A stretch of 5,016 nt of DNA from an uncultured Spirochaetales bacterium (lineage in GTDB: Bacteria > UBP6 > UBA1177): NCBI GenBank assembly GCA_902780365.1, contig CACZFE010000153.1:1-5016 (forward strand), read 5' to 3'. The translations under genes and the position numbers were made by a program. The notes under the pieces are model-generated. The model saw only the letters and a program-made list of their open reading frames with translations. It was not told the DNA's origin and did no database searches. How positions within the stretch are numbered: position 1 is the stretch's first letter; each line of letters begins with the position of its first letter. This document shows, piece by piece, positions 1 to 5,016 of the stretch.

Positions 1-2
1 CG

Positions 3-377
3 CCGGTAATCTCGAAGCCGTCAAAAAGCACTTCGATCATAAACACTTTGATCGGAACTGCGATAAACCGCGAAAAAAGGACTTTCATCCTCGGAAATAA
101 AATCGGAGGTCTTAGCGGTCCGGCGATAAAACCTGTGGCACTCCGCATGGTCTGGCAGACAGCAAAAACTGTTAAAATTCCGGTCATAGGAATCGGCGGA
201 ATTTCATCATTTGAAGACGTTCTCGACTTCCTCATCGTCGGCGCGAAAGCAGTCGAAATTGGCGCTTACAACTTCGTAAATCCGGCGATCGCAGGCGAAT
301 GTGCCGAAAAACTCGAGGAATACCTTGAAAAAAGAAAAGAAAATATAAACCAGCTCATAGGATCGATAAAAGAATGA
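3..377 (+). CDS. pyrD: Dihydroorotate dehydrogenase, class 1, C-terminal part (5' end outside window)
   Basis: Oxidises dihydroorotate to orotate in pyrimidine synthesis, with FMN as cofactor. The visible C-terminal third of the (beta/alpha)8 barrel has the INTLIGTAIN strand (NT motif), the class 1 signature GGLSGPAIKP, and the FMN-phosphate-binding segments PVIGIGGISS and GAKAVEIGA. GGLSGPAIKPVALRMV is typical of class 1 enzymes, particularly class 1B; the pyrK partner expected for 1B would have to lie outside the window. The open frame runs to the left edge, so a TTG at 48 is internal and not the true start. Between about 26 and 42 the reading is uncertain: the other frame (2-28) reads AGNLEAVKK, which resembles the helix before the INT strand better than this frame's PVISKPSKS. 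The stop codon overlaps the next ATG (ATGA), suggesting cotranscription and translational coupling. The family is secure; the first 15 codons are not. Confidence 0.9.
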   Translation, partial: PVISKPSKSTSIINTLIGTAINREKRTFILGNKIGGLSGPAIKPVALRMVWQTAKTVKIPVIGIGGISSFEDVLDFLIVGAKAVEIGAYNFVNPAIAGECAEKLEEYLEKRKENINQLIGSIKE

Positions 378-793
378 AAAAGTTCTATGTCATTTTAATT
401 TTCACAGCGCTTTTCTGCCTTTCATGCGCGACAGACTCGTTCGGGGTCTACCACACAGTAAAAAAGGGAGAAAATGTGACTAAGATCAGCCAGTTGTACA
501 ACATTGACGCAAACGAACTGCGTCAGGAGAACTCAATTCCGGAAGGAGTTGACGAACTTAAGGAAGGCTCTGCGATCTTTATTCCCGGAGCCGAGGAGGT
601 CATTGAAACGTCTCCTGAACCTGAAACATCTCCTGAACCCGAAAAATCTCCCGAACCCGAAACCTCTCCTGAACATCAAGTTATCCGAAAAATTCCGGAA
701 TCGACATTAACTTTGAACAAAGCACAGAAATCCATGCCGCAGCCGACGGAAAAGTCGTCTTCCTCGGCCAACGTTCAGGATATGGAAACATGA
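374..793 (+). CDS. NlpD-like lipoprotein, N-terminal part: signal peptide, LysM, ETSPEP linker (frame broken)
   Basis: Predicted outer-membrane or periplasmic lipoprotein that binds peptidoglycan. Residues 1-17 form a short signal peptide (KK then a hydrophobic core) ending FCLSC, so Cys18 would be the lipidated residue; Cys at -3 makes this a loose lipobox. Residues 25-71 are a LysM domain (VYHTVKKGENVTKISQLYNI ... AIFIPG), known to bind GlcNAc-containing glycan. Residues 78-101 are a Pro/Glu-rich linker of four ETSPEP-type repeats. From about residue 106 this frame no longer looks like a domain, because the LytM domain continues in the -1 frame. The tail from about 697 to 793 is therefore probably out-of-frame read-through and not a real C-terminus. 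The start ATG overlaps the pyrD stop, and only a weak AGGA-type site at about 359-362 precedes it, so translation is probably coupled. Domain calls are strong. Whether a full-length product is made is unknown. Confidence 0.8.
   Translation: MKKFYVILIFTALFCLSCATDSFGVYHTVKKGENVTKISQLYNIDANELRQENSIPEGVDELKEGSAIFIPGAEEVIETSPEPETSPEPEKSPEPETSPEHQVIRKIPESTLTLNKAQKSMPQPTEKSSSSANVQDMET
605..676 (+). repeat. Four tandem 18-bp repeats encoding E-[T/K]-S-P-E-P
   Basis: Four consecutive units start at 605, 623, 641 and 659. They encode ETSPEP, ETSPEP, EKSPEP and ETSPEH. The units differ mainly at third codon positions and the second codon, so they are not a fresh perfect duplication. The unit length is a multiple of three, so gain or loss of units keeps frame. 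The repeats form the flexible linker between the LysM and LytM domains and may span the cell-wall space. The frame break follows within about 20 bases of the last unit. Confidence 0.9.
673..697 (+). other. Site of the frame break in the NlpD-like gene
   Basis: The LytM frame opens at 673, after TGA at 670-672, and LytM-like residues begin at GID (697-705). The change of frame must therefore lie in this interval. It contains the homopolymer A5 at 688-692 (ccgaaaaattcc). A perfect X XXY YYZ slippery heptamer is not present, since the zero-frame codons are cga aaa att, and no strong downstream hairpin is evident by eye. An indel or sequencing error is favoured over programmed frameshifting. Confidence 0.6.
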
Positions 794-996
794 TAATTCT
801 CTCGCATCAGGATGAATTTTTCACTATATACGCACATCTCAGCACTTTTAACACGAAAGAAGGACAGACAGTAAAACAGAATGATGTCATCGGGACCTCA
901 GATAAAACCGCAACAGAATCAGTCCCCGCACTTCATTTCGAAATCAGAAAATCTTCGAAACCCGTTGATCCTGTGAAATATCTGCCGAAAAATTAG
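790..996 (+). CDS. LytM/M23 domain of the NlpD-like lipoprotein, displaced into the -1 frame
   Basis: This frame carries the C-terminal LytM (peptidase M23) fold: NMIILSHQ, FTIYAHLS, EGQTVKQNDVIG, PALHFEIRK and PVDPVKYLP. The ATG at 790 is not a convincing true start, because M23-like sequence continues upstream in the same frame back to about 697: GIDINFEQ, then EIHAAADGKVVFLGQ, then GYGN. The frame is open from 673, after a TGA at 670-672. Active-site residues are degenerate. The HxH motif reads ALH (Ala at 928-930, His kept at 934-936). The ligand His of HxGxD is not seen (Asn at 691-693 by frame), while Asp of GID (703-705) is kept. E. coli NlpD has comparable losses (KGIDI and RLHFEIR) and activates an amidase instead of cutting peptidoglycan itself. 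I infer a non-enzymatic amidase activator or a remnant of one. The ATGA overlap at 790-793 imitates translational coupling but is probably fortuitous. Confidence 0.7.
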   Translation: MIILSHQDEFFTIYAHLSTFNTKEGQTVKQNDVIGTSDKTATESVPALHFEIRKSSKPVDPVKYLPKN

Positions 997-1000
997 AAAA

Positions 1001-1765
1001 TTATCTGTTAAGTTCCGCTATGATCCTAAGACCTTTCAGGGTGAGATCCCTGTCAAATTCGCTGATATAGTTTGATGCAGAGGCGATTGCGCCTGCAAGT
1101 CCGCCTGTTGCGATGATTTTGGGTTTGAAATCAACTTCTTTCAAAGATTCTTCGATGACACGGTCGACCATTCCGACAAAACCGTAGAAAACACCGCTCG
1201 TAAGCCCTTCTAGTGTCGATTTTCCGATTGCGTGAAGAGGCCTGTCGAGTTCGAAACGGGGAAGTTTCGCGGTTCTGAGAGACATAGCCTCCATCGAAAT
1301 CATGATACCGGGCATGATCGCGCCGCCGATATACTTCTTTTCTGGAGTCACGATATCAAGCGTTATCGCGGTTCCTGAATCAATGATGAAAGAGCCTTGC
1401 GGATACATCGCCGATGCTGCGACAGAGTTTGCGATCCTATCGGCACCGATTTCGGAAGGATTTAAAATATCCAATGAAATTCCGCACTTAGTATTGTATC
1501 TCAAAAACAGCGGCTTCATATTCAGGAACTCGATCGAAAAACGTTCCCACGCGTGGTTCCATGTCGGAACGACCGAGCTGATTATGCACTGGGCGATGTC
1601 TTTCATCTCGATCCTGTCAAACATCATGAGTGCTGAAAGTTTCGCCGCGATATCGTCTACCGTGAGAGTCCTGTCGGTAGAGATCCTCCACCTTCTTATA
1701 AGATTCTCGCCCTTGTAAATCCCCACGACCGTGTTGCTGTTGCCGATATCGACTATAAAAATCAT
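1001..1765 (-). CDS. coaX: Type III pantothenate kinase (CoaX)
   Basis: Phosphorylates pantothenate, the first step of coenzyme A synthesis, in the cytosol. It belongs to the ASKHA (actin-like ATPase) fold and is unrelated to CoaA. Numbering from the second Met of the MM start, the sequence shows the phosphate-binding motif DIGNSNT (6-12), the family motif GADR (107-110), the second phosphate site IIDSGTA (about 127-133), GGAIMPGI (about 148-155), IGKST (180-184) and the adenosine-motif-like ATGGLA (about 219-224). The 254 residues match the usual length of about 250-260. Two adjacent ATG codons are possible. The Shine-Dalgarno GGAGG (1771-1775) lies only 2 nt from the first (1768) but 5 nt from the second (1765), so 1765 is preferred. 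The gene ends 4 bp from the stop of the NlpD-like gene, tail to tail, and is divergent from nagZ. A monocistronic transcript from the promoter at 1793-1820 is likely. Confidence 0.95.
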   Translation of the reverse strand: MIFIVDIGNSNTVVGIYKGENLIRRWRISTDRTLTVDDIAAKLSALMMFDRIEMKDIAQCIISSVVPTWNHAWERFSIEFLNMKPLFLRYNTKCGISLDILNPSEIGADRIANSVAASAMYPQGSFIIDSGTAITLDIVTPEKKYIGGAIMPGIMISMEAMSLRTAKLPRFELDRPLHAIGKSTLEGLTSGVFYGFVGMVDRVIEESLKEVDFKPKIIATGGLAGAIASASNYISEFDRDLTLKGLRIIAELNR

Positions 1766-1770
1766 CATTC

Positions 1771-1776
1771 CCTCCC
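1771..1776 (-). promoter_or_regulatory. Ribosome binding site of coaX (decides the start)
   Basis: On the minus strand the bases read GGGAGG, a strong Shine-Dalgarno. Its spacing is 2 nt to the ATG at 1768 and 5 nt to the ATG at 1765, which favours the second ATG. Confidence 0.75.
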
Positions 1777-1792
1777 AAACAAAAAACGGAAA

Positions 1793-1820
1793 ACTTTAGA
1801 AAATAAAGATTTATTGTCAA
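1793..1820 (-). promoter_or_regulatory. Candidate sigma70-type promoter of coaX
   Basis: On the minus strand a perfect -35 box TTGACA (1820-1815) is followed, after 16 bp, by TAAAGT (1798-1793), which matches TATAAT at four of six positions. Transcription would start near 1786, leaving a leader of about 20 nt that contains the Shine-Dalgarno. The -35 box is convincing; the -10 box is only fair. Confidence 0.5.
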
Positions 1821-1832
1821 ATAAGGTGAAAA

Positions 1833-1860
1833 TTGCAGGAAATTCATTTCGGACTATATT
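1833..1860 (+). promoter_or_regulatory. Candidate promoter of nagZ
   Basis: TTGCAG (1833-1838) and TATATT (1855-1860) are separated by 16 bp. The -10 box matches at five of six positions and the -35 box at only three. It is the best-placed candidate on the plus strand in the divergent region, about 30 bp before the start codon. Confidence 0.35.
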
Positions 1861-1869
1861 TCCGCGGAA
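1860..1869. promoter_or_regulatory. 10-bp perfect palindrome ttccgcggaa just after the nagZ -10 box
   Basis: The bases ttccgcggaa form a perfect palindrome that overlaps the end of the candidate -10 box and the expected transcription start. It stands out in an otherwise A/T-rich spacer. An operator for a dimeric repressor is possible by position. No specific regulator can be named, and short palindromes also occur by chance. Confidence 0.25.
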
Positions 1870-1891
1870 TAGTTTTTTTAAGGAGTGAAAA

Positions 1892-2809
1892 ATGACGTCA
1901 CCAAGACTTGAAAGACTGAAAAAAGAGGCTGGAAACCGTATGATAGTGTCGCTATCAGGAACCTCGCTCACAAAAAGCGAGCTCTCGATGCTGCGCGAAG
2001 TGTCGCCCTCGGGAATAATATATTTCAAAAGGAACGTCGAAAGCTGCGAATCGCTTGGAAGCCTGATAAAATCAACAAAATGCGTTGAATCGATAGAATT
2101 CCACTCGATAGACGAGGAAGGAGGAAGAGTCCGCAGACTGCCGAAAGGAGATTATTCGCTTCCTTCGATGAAAGAGTTGGTAACTTACGGCAAAGAGGCT
2201 GCCGCGGAAAAAATCGGGATCCTGGCTCAAAAACTGCATGAAACCGGTATAAACATGAACATGGCGCCGAATGTCGATCTGAGAAGCGGCGAAGACAATT
2301 CCATCGTCGGAGACCGCTCTTTCGGCGAAGATCCCGAAACAGTCGTTGATTTTGCCGGAATCTACATCAAAAAAATGCAGGAACACGGCGTTTTTCCGGT
2401 GATAAAGCACTTTCCGGGACACGGAACCACTGTCATAGACTCACATTCGGAACTTCCGCTTATCACAAAACCGTTCGAAGACCTTTTCAGAGAAGATCTT
2501 GTTCCCTACCGCAAGCTTGCAAATGCGGCCGGATTTGTAATGAAAGCCCATCTTCTTCTTCCCGAAATCAGCCGGCTTCCCGCTTCTCTTTCGCCGGAAT
2601 GGGACACAATTCTGCGTAAGGATCTGAATTTTATTGGAATTTCAATGACCGACGATATCGAAATGCACGCTCTTGACAGGTTTTCCGCAAAAGAAAAAAC
2701 TGAACTTTTCTTCAAAAGCGGCACAGACAAACTTCTTATCTGCTCCGGCAAAGAGGAGGCTATTCTTGAAATGCACGAAGCAGCCGTAAAACTCCTCGAA
2801 AATAAGTAA
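1892..2809 (+). CDS. nagZ: Beta-N-acetylglucosaminidase NagZ (glycoside hydrolase family 3)
   Basis: Removes N-acetylglucosamine from GlcNAc-anhydroMurNAc-peptides in the cytosol during peptidoglycan recycling. The single GH3 barrel shows SGIIYFKRNV near the N-terminus, the substrate-binding IDEEGGRVRRLP, NMAPNVDL, then DRSFGEDPE, the NagZ signature KHFPGHGTTVIDSH (residues 172-185, with the general acid/base Asp183-His185 dyad of the family) and MTDDIEM, with the likely nucleophile Asp254. There is no signal peptide, which fits a cytosolic recycling enzyme. At 305 residues it is slightly shorter than E. coli NagZ (about 340) but contains all core motifs. The start is supported by AAGGAG at 1880-1885, 6 nt before the ATG. 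The gene stands alone on its strand up to the next promoter at 2819. A secreted GH3 hexosaminidase is an alternative but less likely without an export signal. Confidence 0.93.
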   Translation: MTSPRLERLKKEAGNRMIVSLSGTSLTKSELSMLREVSPSGIIYFKRNVESCESLGSLIKSTKCVESIEFHSIDEEGGRVRRLPKGDYSLPSMKELVTYGKEAAAEKIGILAQKLHETGINMNMAPNVDLRSGEDNSIVGDRSFGEDPETVVDFAGIYIKKMQEHGVFPVIKHFPGHGTTVIDSHSELPLITKPFEDLFREDLVPYRKLANAAGFVMKAHLLLPEISRLPASLSPEWDTILRKDLNFIGISMTDDIEMHALDRFSAKEKTELFFKSGTDKLLICSGKEEAILEMHEAAVKLLENK

Positions 2810-2818
2810 ACAGATTAC

Positions 2819-2846
2819 TTGATTTTATTTTTTCCATGAGTATAAT
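2819..2846 (+). promoter_or_regulatory. Promoter of the MshEN/HD-GYP gene
   Basis: TTGATT (2819-2824, four of six matches) and a perfect TATAAT (2841-2846) are spaced by 16 bp in the 83-bp gap after nagZ. Transcription would begin near 2853, giving a leader of about 40 nt that is rich in U, contains three TAG units in a row (2861-2869) and ends in the Shine-Dalgarno AGGAG (2882-2886), 6 nt before the ATG. No rho-independent terminator for nagZ is evident in this gap, so some read-through is possible. Confidence 0.6.
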
Positions 2847-2892
2847 ACTTTGTCTTTTGGTAGTAGTAGTTTTTTTATTATAGGAGTTTAAT

Positions 2893-4554
2893 ATGGCAAG
2901 CACCAGAGTCGGAGAATACTTTTTAGAGAACGGACTTATCTCTGAATCTGATATTTCTTTAGCTTTGAGTTTCCAGCAAACACACCCGACATACCTCGGC
3001 GAGATTCTTCTGAAACTCGGAAAAATACCTGAAATCGAGTTGCTGCAATATCTTTCGAAACAGTTCAACGTTCAGTATATAACAAGCGAAAAACTTGAAA
3101 AAATGGCAGTGATGAATCCATCAGATGTCATTCCGATAAAAATGGCGATGGACAAGACGATTTTCCCGCTTAAATACAGCGTCAACAACTACCGTCTTAC
3201 GCTTCTCACCTATGAACCGCAGAACATCGTCCTTTTCGACGAACTGAAAATACTTCTAAGCGGTGTGCAGACCGTTGTTCCGGTTGTTGCAACTTCCAAT
3301 GTAATCAAAGCGCTTATTTTGAAACAATACAACAACGATGTATCGGCTTTTGACAGACTTGTCAGAAACGCGGTTTCAATGAATCAGAATATGTTCCGCA
3401 ACGAAACTATAATCAACCTTGAAAATCCCAACGATATCGAAATGGCGAACAGGATCCAGGATATCGTAAAAATGGATGAGGACAAACTTAGCCAGGAAGG
3501 ACGTGAAACTTTCTCGATGATTGTCAACCAGGCTGAGCTGTCCGGCAAAAAAGTAGATGTCACCGCCGTAACGACTTCTATGATGAGCAATATGCCGAGC
3601 TGGGTAAGAGAACAGGGAAACCAGCTTATTGAACTTCTCCGTGTTTTTTCCAACCTTCTCGATGTCGCGGCACACGGTGACGCATACTTCGCACACTCGC
3701 AGAGAGTCGCTATACTCTGCAAAGAAATCGGCGAGGCTATAAATCTTTCCGAAGTTGAACTTTACGACCTGACTATTGCAGCGTATCTTCACGATGTCGG
3801 CAAAAAACACCATTTTACGGCTATCGACATCAAAAATCAGATAAATACCGAAAAAATGAAAACTTATTCGCAGATTGCGACAAAACTTTTCACAGACGTA
3901 CAGCTTTCGAAACTTGCCCTCAACTGTCTTGAAAACATGTATGAGACATACAACGGACAGGGTTATCCGCGAGGTCTCAAACTGAACGAGATCCCGATAG
4001 GTTCGCTTATTCTGCTTCTTGCGAACACCTATGATTTCATGACGAGAATTTCAAATATTCCTCCGAAAGAAGCGCTGAAACAACTTAAAGAAACAATGTT
4101 TTTCAGCGAGAGGATCTTAACTGCGCTTGAACAGACACAGCAGATTTCGGATAATGAATCTTCGTTGAAAAAAATCTCCGCTATCGTAATTTCGCAGAAA
4201 AAATTCGACCTTGACGACATCGCTGACAAGTTCAGCAGAGTAAATATCGAGGTCGCAAAAGCAAAAAGCATCGAGAAAGCGGCTCAGATAATCAAAGAGC
4301 AGAAGGATACTCTCGGCTTCATCCTTTGCGACATAGACATGACGAACAGCGCGATCACTCCGTTGCGCCTCCTTGCCGCAATCAAGCATAAAAAAGAGAT
4401 TTCCGAGATCCCGTTCTACTTCTTTTCGCAGTATTCAATAGACAAAAATACGACCATCGCAGCAAACGCACTCAAAGTTTCCGGCATTTTTCCGAACTAC
4501 CATCCGGTTGAGATGACAAGAAAAATCGCTGACGAAATCAGAAAGAAATCCTAA
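2893..4554 (+). CDS. MshEN - degenerate HD-GYP - receiver-like signalling protein
   Basis: A predicted cytosolic c-di-GMP-related signalling protein of 553 residues with no membrane segments. Residues 1 to about 155 form a complete MshEN/GspE N-terminal domain, including two 24-residue c-di-GMP-binding-type motifs: RVGEYFLENGLIS...Q (5-28) and YLGEILLKLGKIP...Q (34-57), separated by the expected 5 residues. A linker of about 100 residues of unknown fold follows. Residues about 245-400 are HD-GYP-like: AHSQRV (267-272), HDVGK (300-304) and NGQGYP (354-359). Several metal-ligand positions are changed: the mid-domain His is Tyr325, the HH of HHExxDG is Met349-Tyr350, and the late Asp is Asn378 (ANTYD). 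Residues about 428-550 resemble a receiver domain with acceptor-like Asp480 (CDIDM) and Ser512, but the acidic pair is absent (ISQKK) and the usual Lys before Pro is His537. I infer a c-di-GMP reader that no longer hydrolyses it. The gene has its own promoter and Shine-Dalgarno. Its stop overlaps the stop of the opposing HAD gene. Confidence 0.85.
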   Translation: MASTRVGEYFLENGLISESDISLALSFQQTHPTYLGEILLKLGKIPEIELLQYLSKQFNVQYITSEKLEKMAVMNPSDVIPIKMAMDKTIFPLKYSVNNYRLTLLTYEPQNIVLFDELKILLSGVQTVVPVVATSNVIKALILKQYNNDVSAFDRLVRNAVSMNQNMFRNETIINLENPNDIEMANRIQDIVKMDEDKLSQEGRETFSMIVNQAELSGKKVDVTAVTTSMMSNMPSWVREQGNQLIELLRVFSNLLDVAAHGDAYFAHSQRVAILCKEIGEAINLSEVELYDLTIAAYLHDVGKKHHFTAIDIKNQINTEKMKTYSQIATKLFTDVQLSKLALNCLENMYETYNGQGYPRGLKLNEIPIGSLILLLANTYDFMTRISNIPPKEALKQLKETMFFSERILTALEQTQQISDNESSLKKISAIVISQKKFDLDDIADKFSRVNIEVAKAKSIEKAAQIIKEQKDTLGFILCDIDMTNSAITPLRLLAAIKHKKEISEIPFYFFSQYSIDKNTTIAANALKVSGIFPNYHPVEMTRKIADEIRKKS

Positions 4555-5016
4555 TTGAAATATCTGAAATGCGGGTGAGAGGCAATCTGCAGCATATCAT
4601 AATCACCTGCAGAATCACCGTAAGCATATATATCTGAATAATTTTCAAGGTTGTAGACCTCTTTGACCCTATGTACCTTCTCCGCTTTTCGGCAGTTGTT
4701 ACCGACAATGTTTCCTGTATAGACACCGTCCTTGACTTCAAGCCTTGTCGCAATGAGGTTGATGCCGTATTCTTCCGTGAAAGGCCAGAGCCAGTCTTCA
4801 GGAGAAGCCGAAACCAGCGATACATCAGCACCGTTTTCAAGATGCCGTTTTATTTCGTCTGCAGCTGACTTTTTCACCCAGTTTCTCATCTTTTTCTGAT
4901 AAAAATCGAGTGCCACATCATGAAATTTTTCTTTTGTCCAACCTTTTATCGTGTGCCTGAAAATTTTCTCCTTGAATTTTTTTCGTGACATTAAACCGGC
5001 GAAACAAATCAAAGCC
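4551..5016 (-). CDS. HAD-IB family phosphatase, C-terminal part (5' end outside window)
   Basis: A haloacid dehalogenase-superfamily phosphatase of subfamily IB (SerB/PgpC/YfhB-like). Numbering from the TTG at 5012, which is internal because the frame stays open to the edge, motif II is VSASPE (67-72) with the conserved Ser. ATRLEVKDGVYTGNI follows and is characteristic of the HAD-IB group. Motif III Lys is in AEKV (Lys112), and motif IV is YGDSAGDYDML (131-141) with the acidic pair for Mg2+. The nucleophile motif DxDGT must lie beyond the right edge. The C-terminus ASHPHFRYFN is typical of the group, so the stop at 4551-4553 looks natural. Relatives act on phosphoserine, phosphatidylglycerophosphate or other phosphomonoesters; the substrate cannot be assigned, though PgpC-like is a reasonable guess. 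It converges on the signalling gene with overlapping stop codons. Confidence 0.88.
   Translation of the reverse strand, partial: ALICFAGLMSRKKFKEKIFRHTIKGWTKEKFHDVALDFYQKKMRNWVKKSAADEIKRHLENGADVSLVSASPEDWLWPFTEEYGINLIATRLEVKDGVYTGNIVGNNCRKAEKVHRVKEVYNLENYSDIYAYGDSAGDYDMLQIASHPHFRYFN

Larger units (their letters stand above)
374..996 (+). pseudogene. Reconstructed single NlpD-like gene (lipobox-LysM-linker-LytM) with one frame break
   Basis: Read together, 374 to about 690 and about 691-996 encode the classic NlpD order: lipoprotein signal, LysM, flexible linker, degenerate LytM. A -1 shift at the A5 run (688-692) would join VIRK to NSGIDINFEQ. The product of about 207 residues would be short for NlpD-type proteins, because the linker runs almost directly into GIDI and the first LytM strand (normally a WPxxGxVxxxF-like segment) is not visible. 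The lesion may therefore be a small deletion and not only one lost or gained base. Alternatives are an assembly or base-calling error, a true pseudogene, or a recoding site. The intact-looking codon pattern on both sides argues against old decay. Confidence 0.6.

Noticed and set aside
605..676. CRISPR-like array
   Set aside because: The units are directly abutting 18-bp coding repeats without spacers.
673..697. Programmed -1 ribosomal frameshift
   Set aside because: There is only an A5 run in the context cga aaa att. No canonical slippery heptamer or obvious downstream structure is present, so indel or sequence error is more likely.
504..710. Plus-strand ORF of 68 codons inside the LysM-linker gene
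   Set aside because: It is the third frame of the 18-bp repeats (Leu/Pro/Lys-rich), matches no domain and has no ribosome binding site.
1302..1718. 138-codon plus-strand ORF opposite coaX
   Set aside because: It is antisense to a well-supported CoaX reading frame, and its translation shows no recognisable domain.
2841..2882. Inverted pair TATAATA / TATTATA as a 5'-leader hairpin
   Set aside because: The first arm is the -10 box, upstream of the expected transcript start, so the RNA would not contain both arms. Both are low-complexity A/T.
2810..2892. Rho-independent terminator after nagZ
   Set aside because: T-rich runs occur, but no G/C-rich stem precedes them.
2760..3068. Minus-strand ORF across the nagZ/signalling gene gap
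   Set aside because: It runs through a clear promoter and Shine-Dalgarno on the other strand and shows no recognisable domain.
3376..3813. Minus-strand ORFs of 112-145 codons opposite the signalling gene
   Set aside because: They are shadow frames of the well-supported 553-residue protein, without domain similarity or ribosome binding sites.

Overview
The window holds six protein loci of a chromosomal, housekeeping-type bacterial region at a modest G+C content. No tRNA, rRNA, CRISPR array, insertion sequence or phage gene is visible. A NagZ-type cytoplasmic glucosaminidase, a lipoprotein with a LysM-LytM layout like NlpD, a type III pantothenate kinase (CoaX) and a c-di-GMP-type signalling protein point to a diderm (Gram-negative-type) bacterium. 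No gene fixes the phylum.

Layout. The left edge carries the 3' part of pyrD (+), whose stop overlaps the start of a lipoprotein gene (ATGA, 374-377). That lipoprotein gene is split: residues for a signal peptide, a LysM domain and an ETSPEP repeat linker lie in one frame, and the LytM/M23 domain lies in the -1 frame, so 374-996 reads as one NlpD-like gene with a frame break at about 673-697. Four bases further on, in tail-to-tail orientation, ends coaX (-). coaX and nagZ (+) are divergent and share a 123-126 bp intergenic region with candidate promoters for both. Downstream of nagZ, a good promoter (TATAAT box) drives a 553-residue protein made of an MshEN c-di-GMP-binding domain, a degenerate HD-GYP domain and a receiver-like domain. 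Its stop codon overlaps, tail to tail, the stop of a HAD-IB phosphatase gene (-) that runs off the right edge.

How the genes relate. NagZ (muropeptide recycling) and the NlpD-like lipoprotein (probable regulator of septal amidases) share a cell-wall theme; pyrD and coaX serve pyrimidine and coenzyme A synthesis. The signalling protein has its own promoter and is not clearly linked to its neighbours. The most interesting items are that protein, which appears to have kept a c-di-GMP-reading module while losing most HD-GYP metal ligands and two receiver-domain hallmarks, and the broken, catalytically degenerate LytM gene. I found no evidence of an entirely new multi-gene system.
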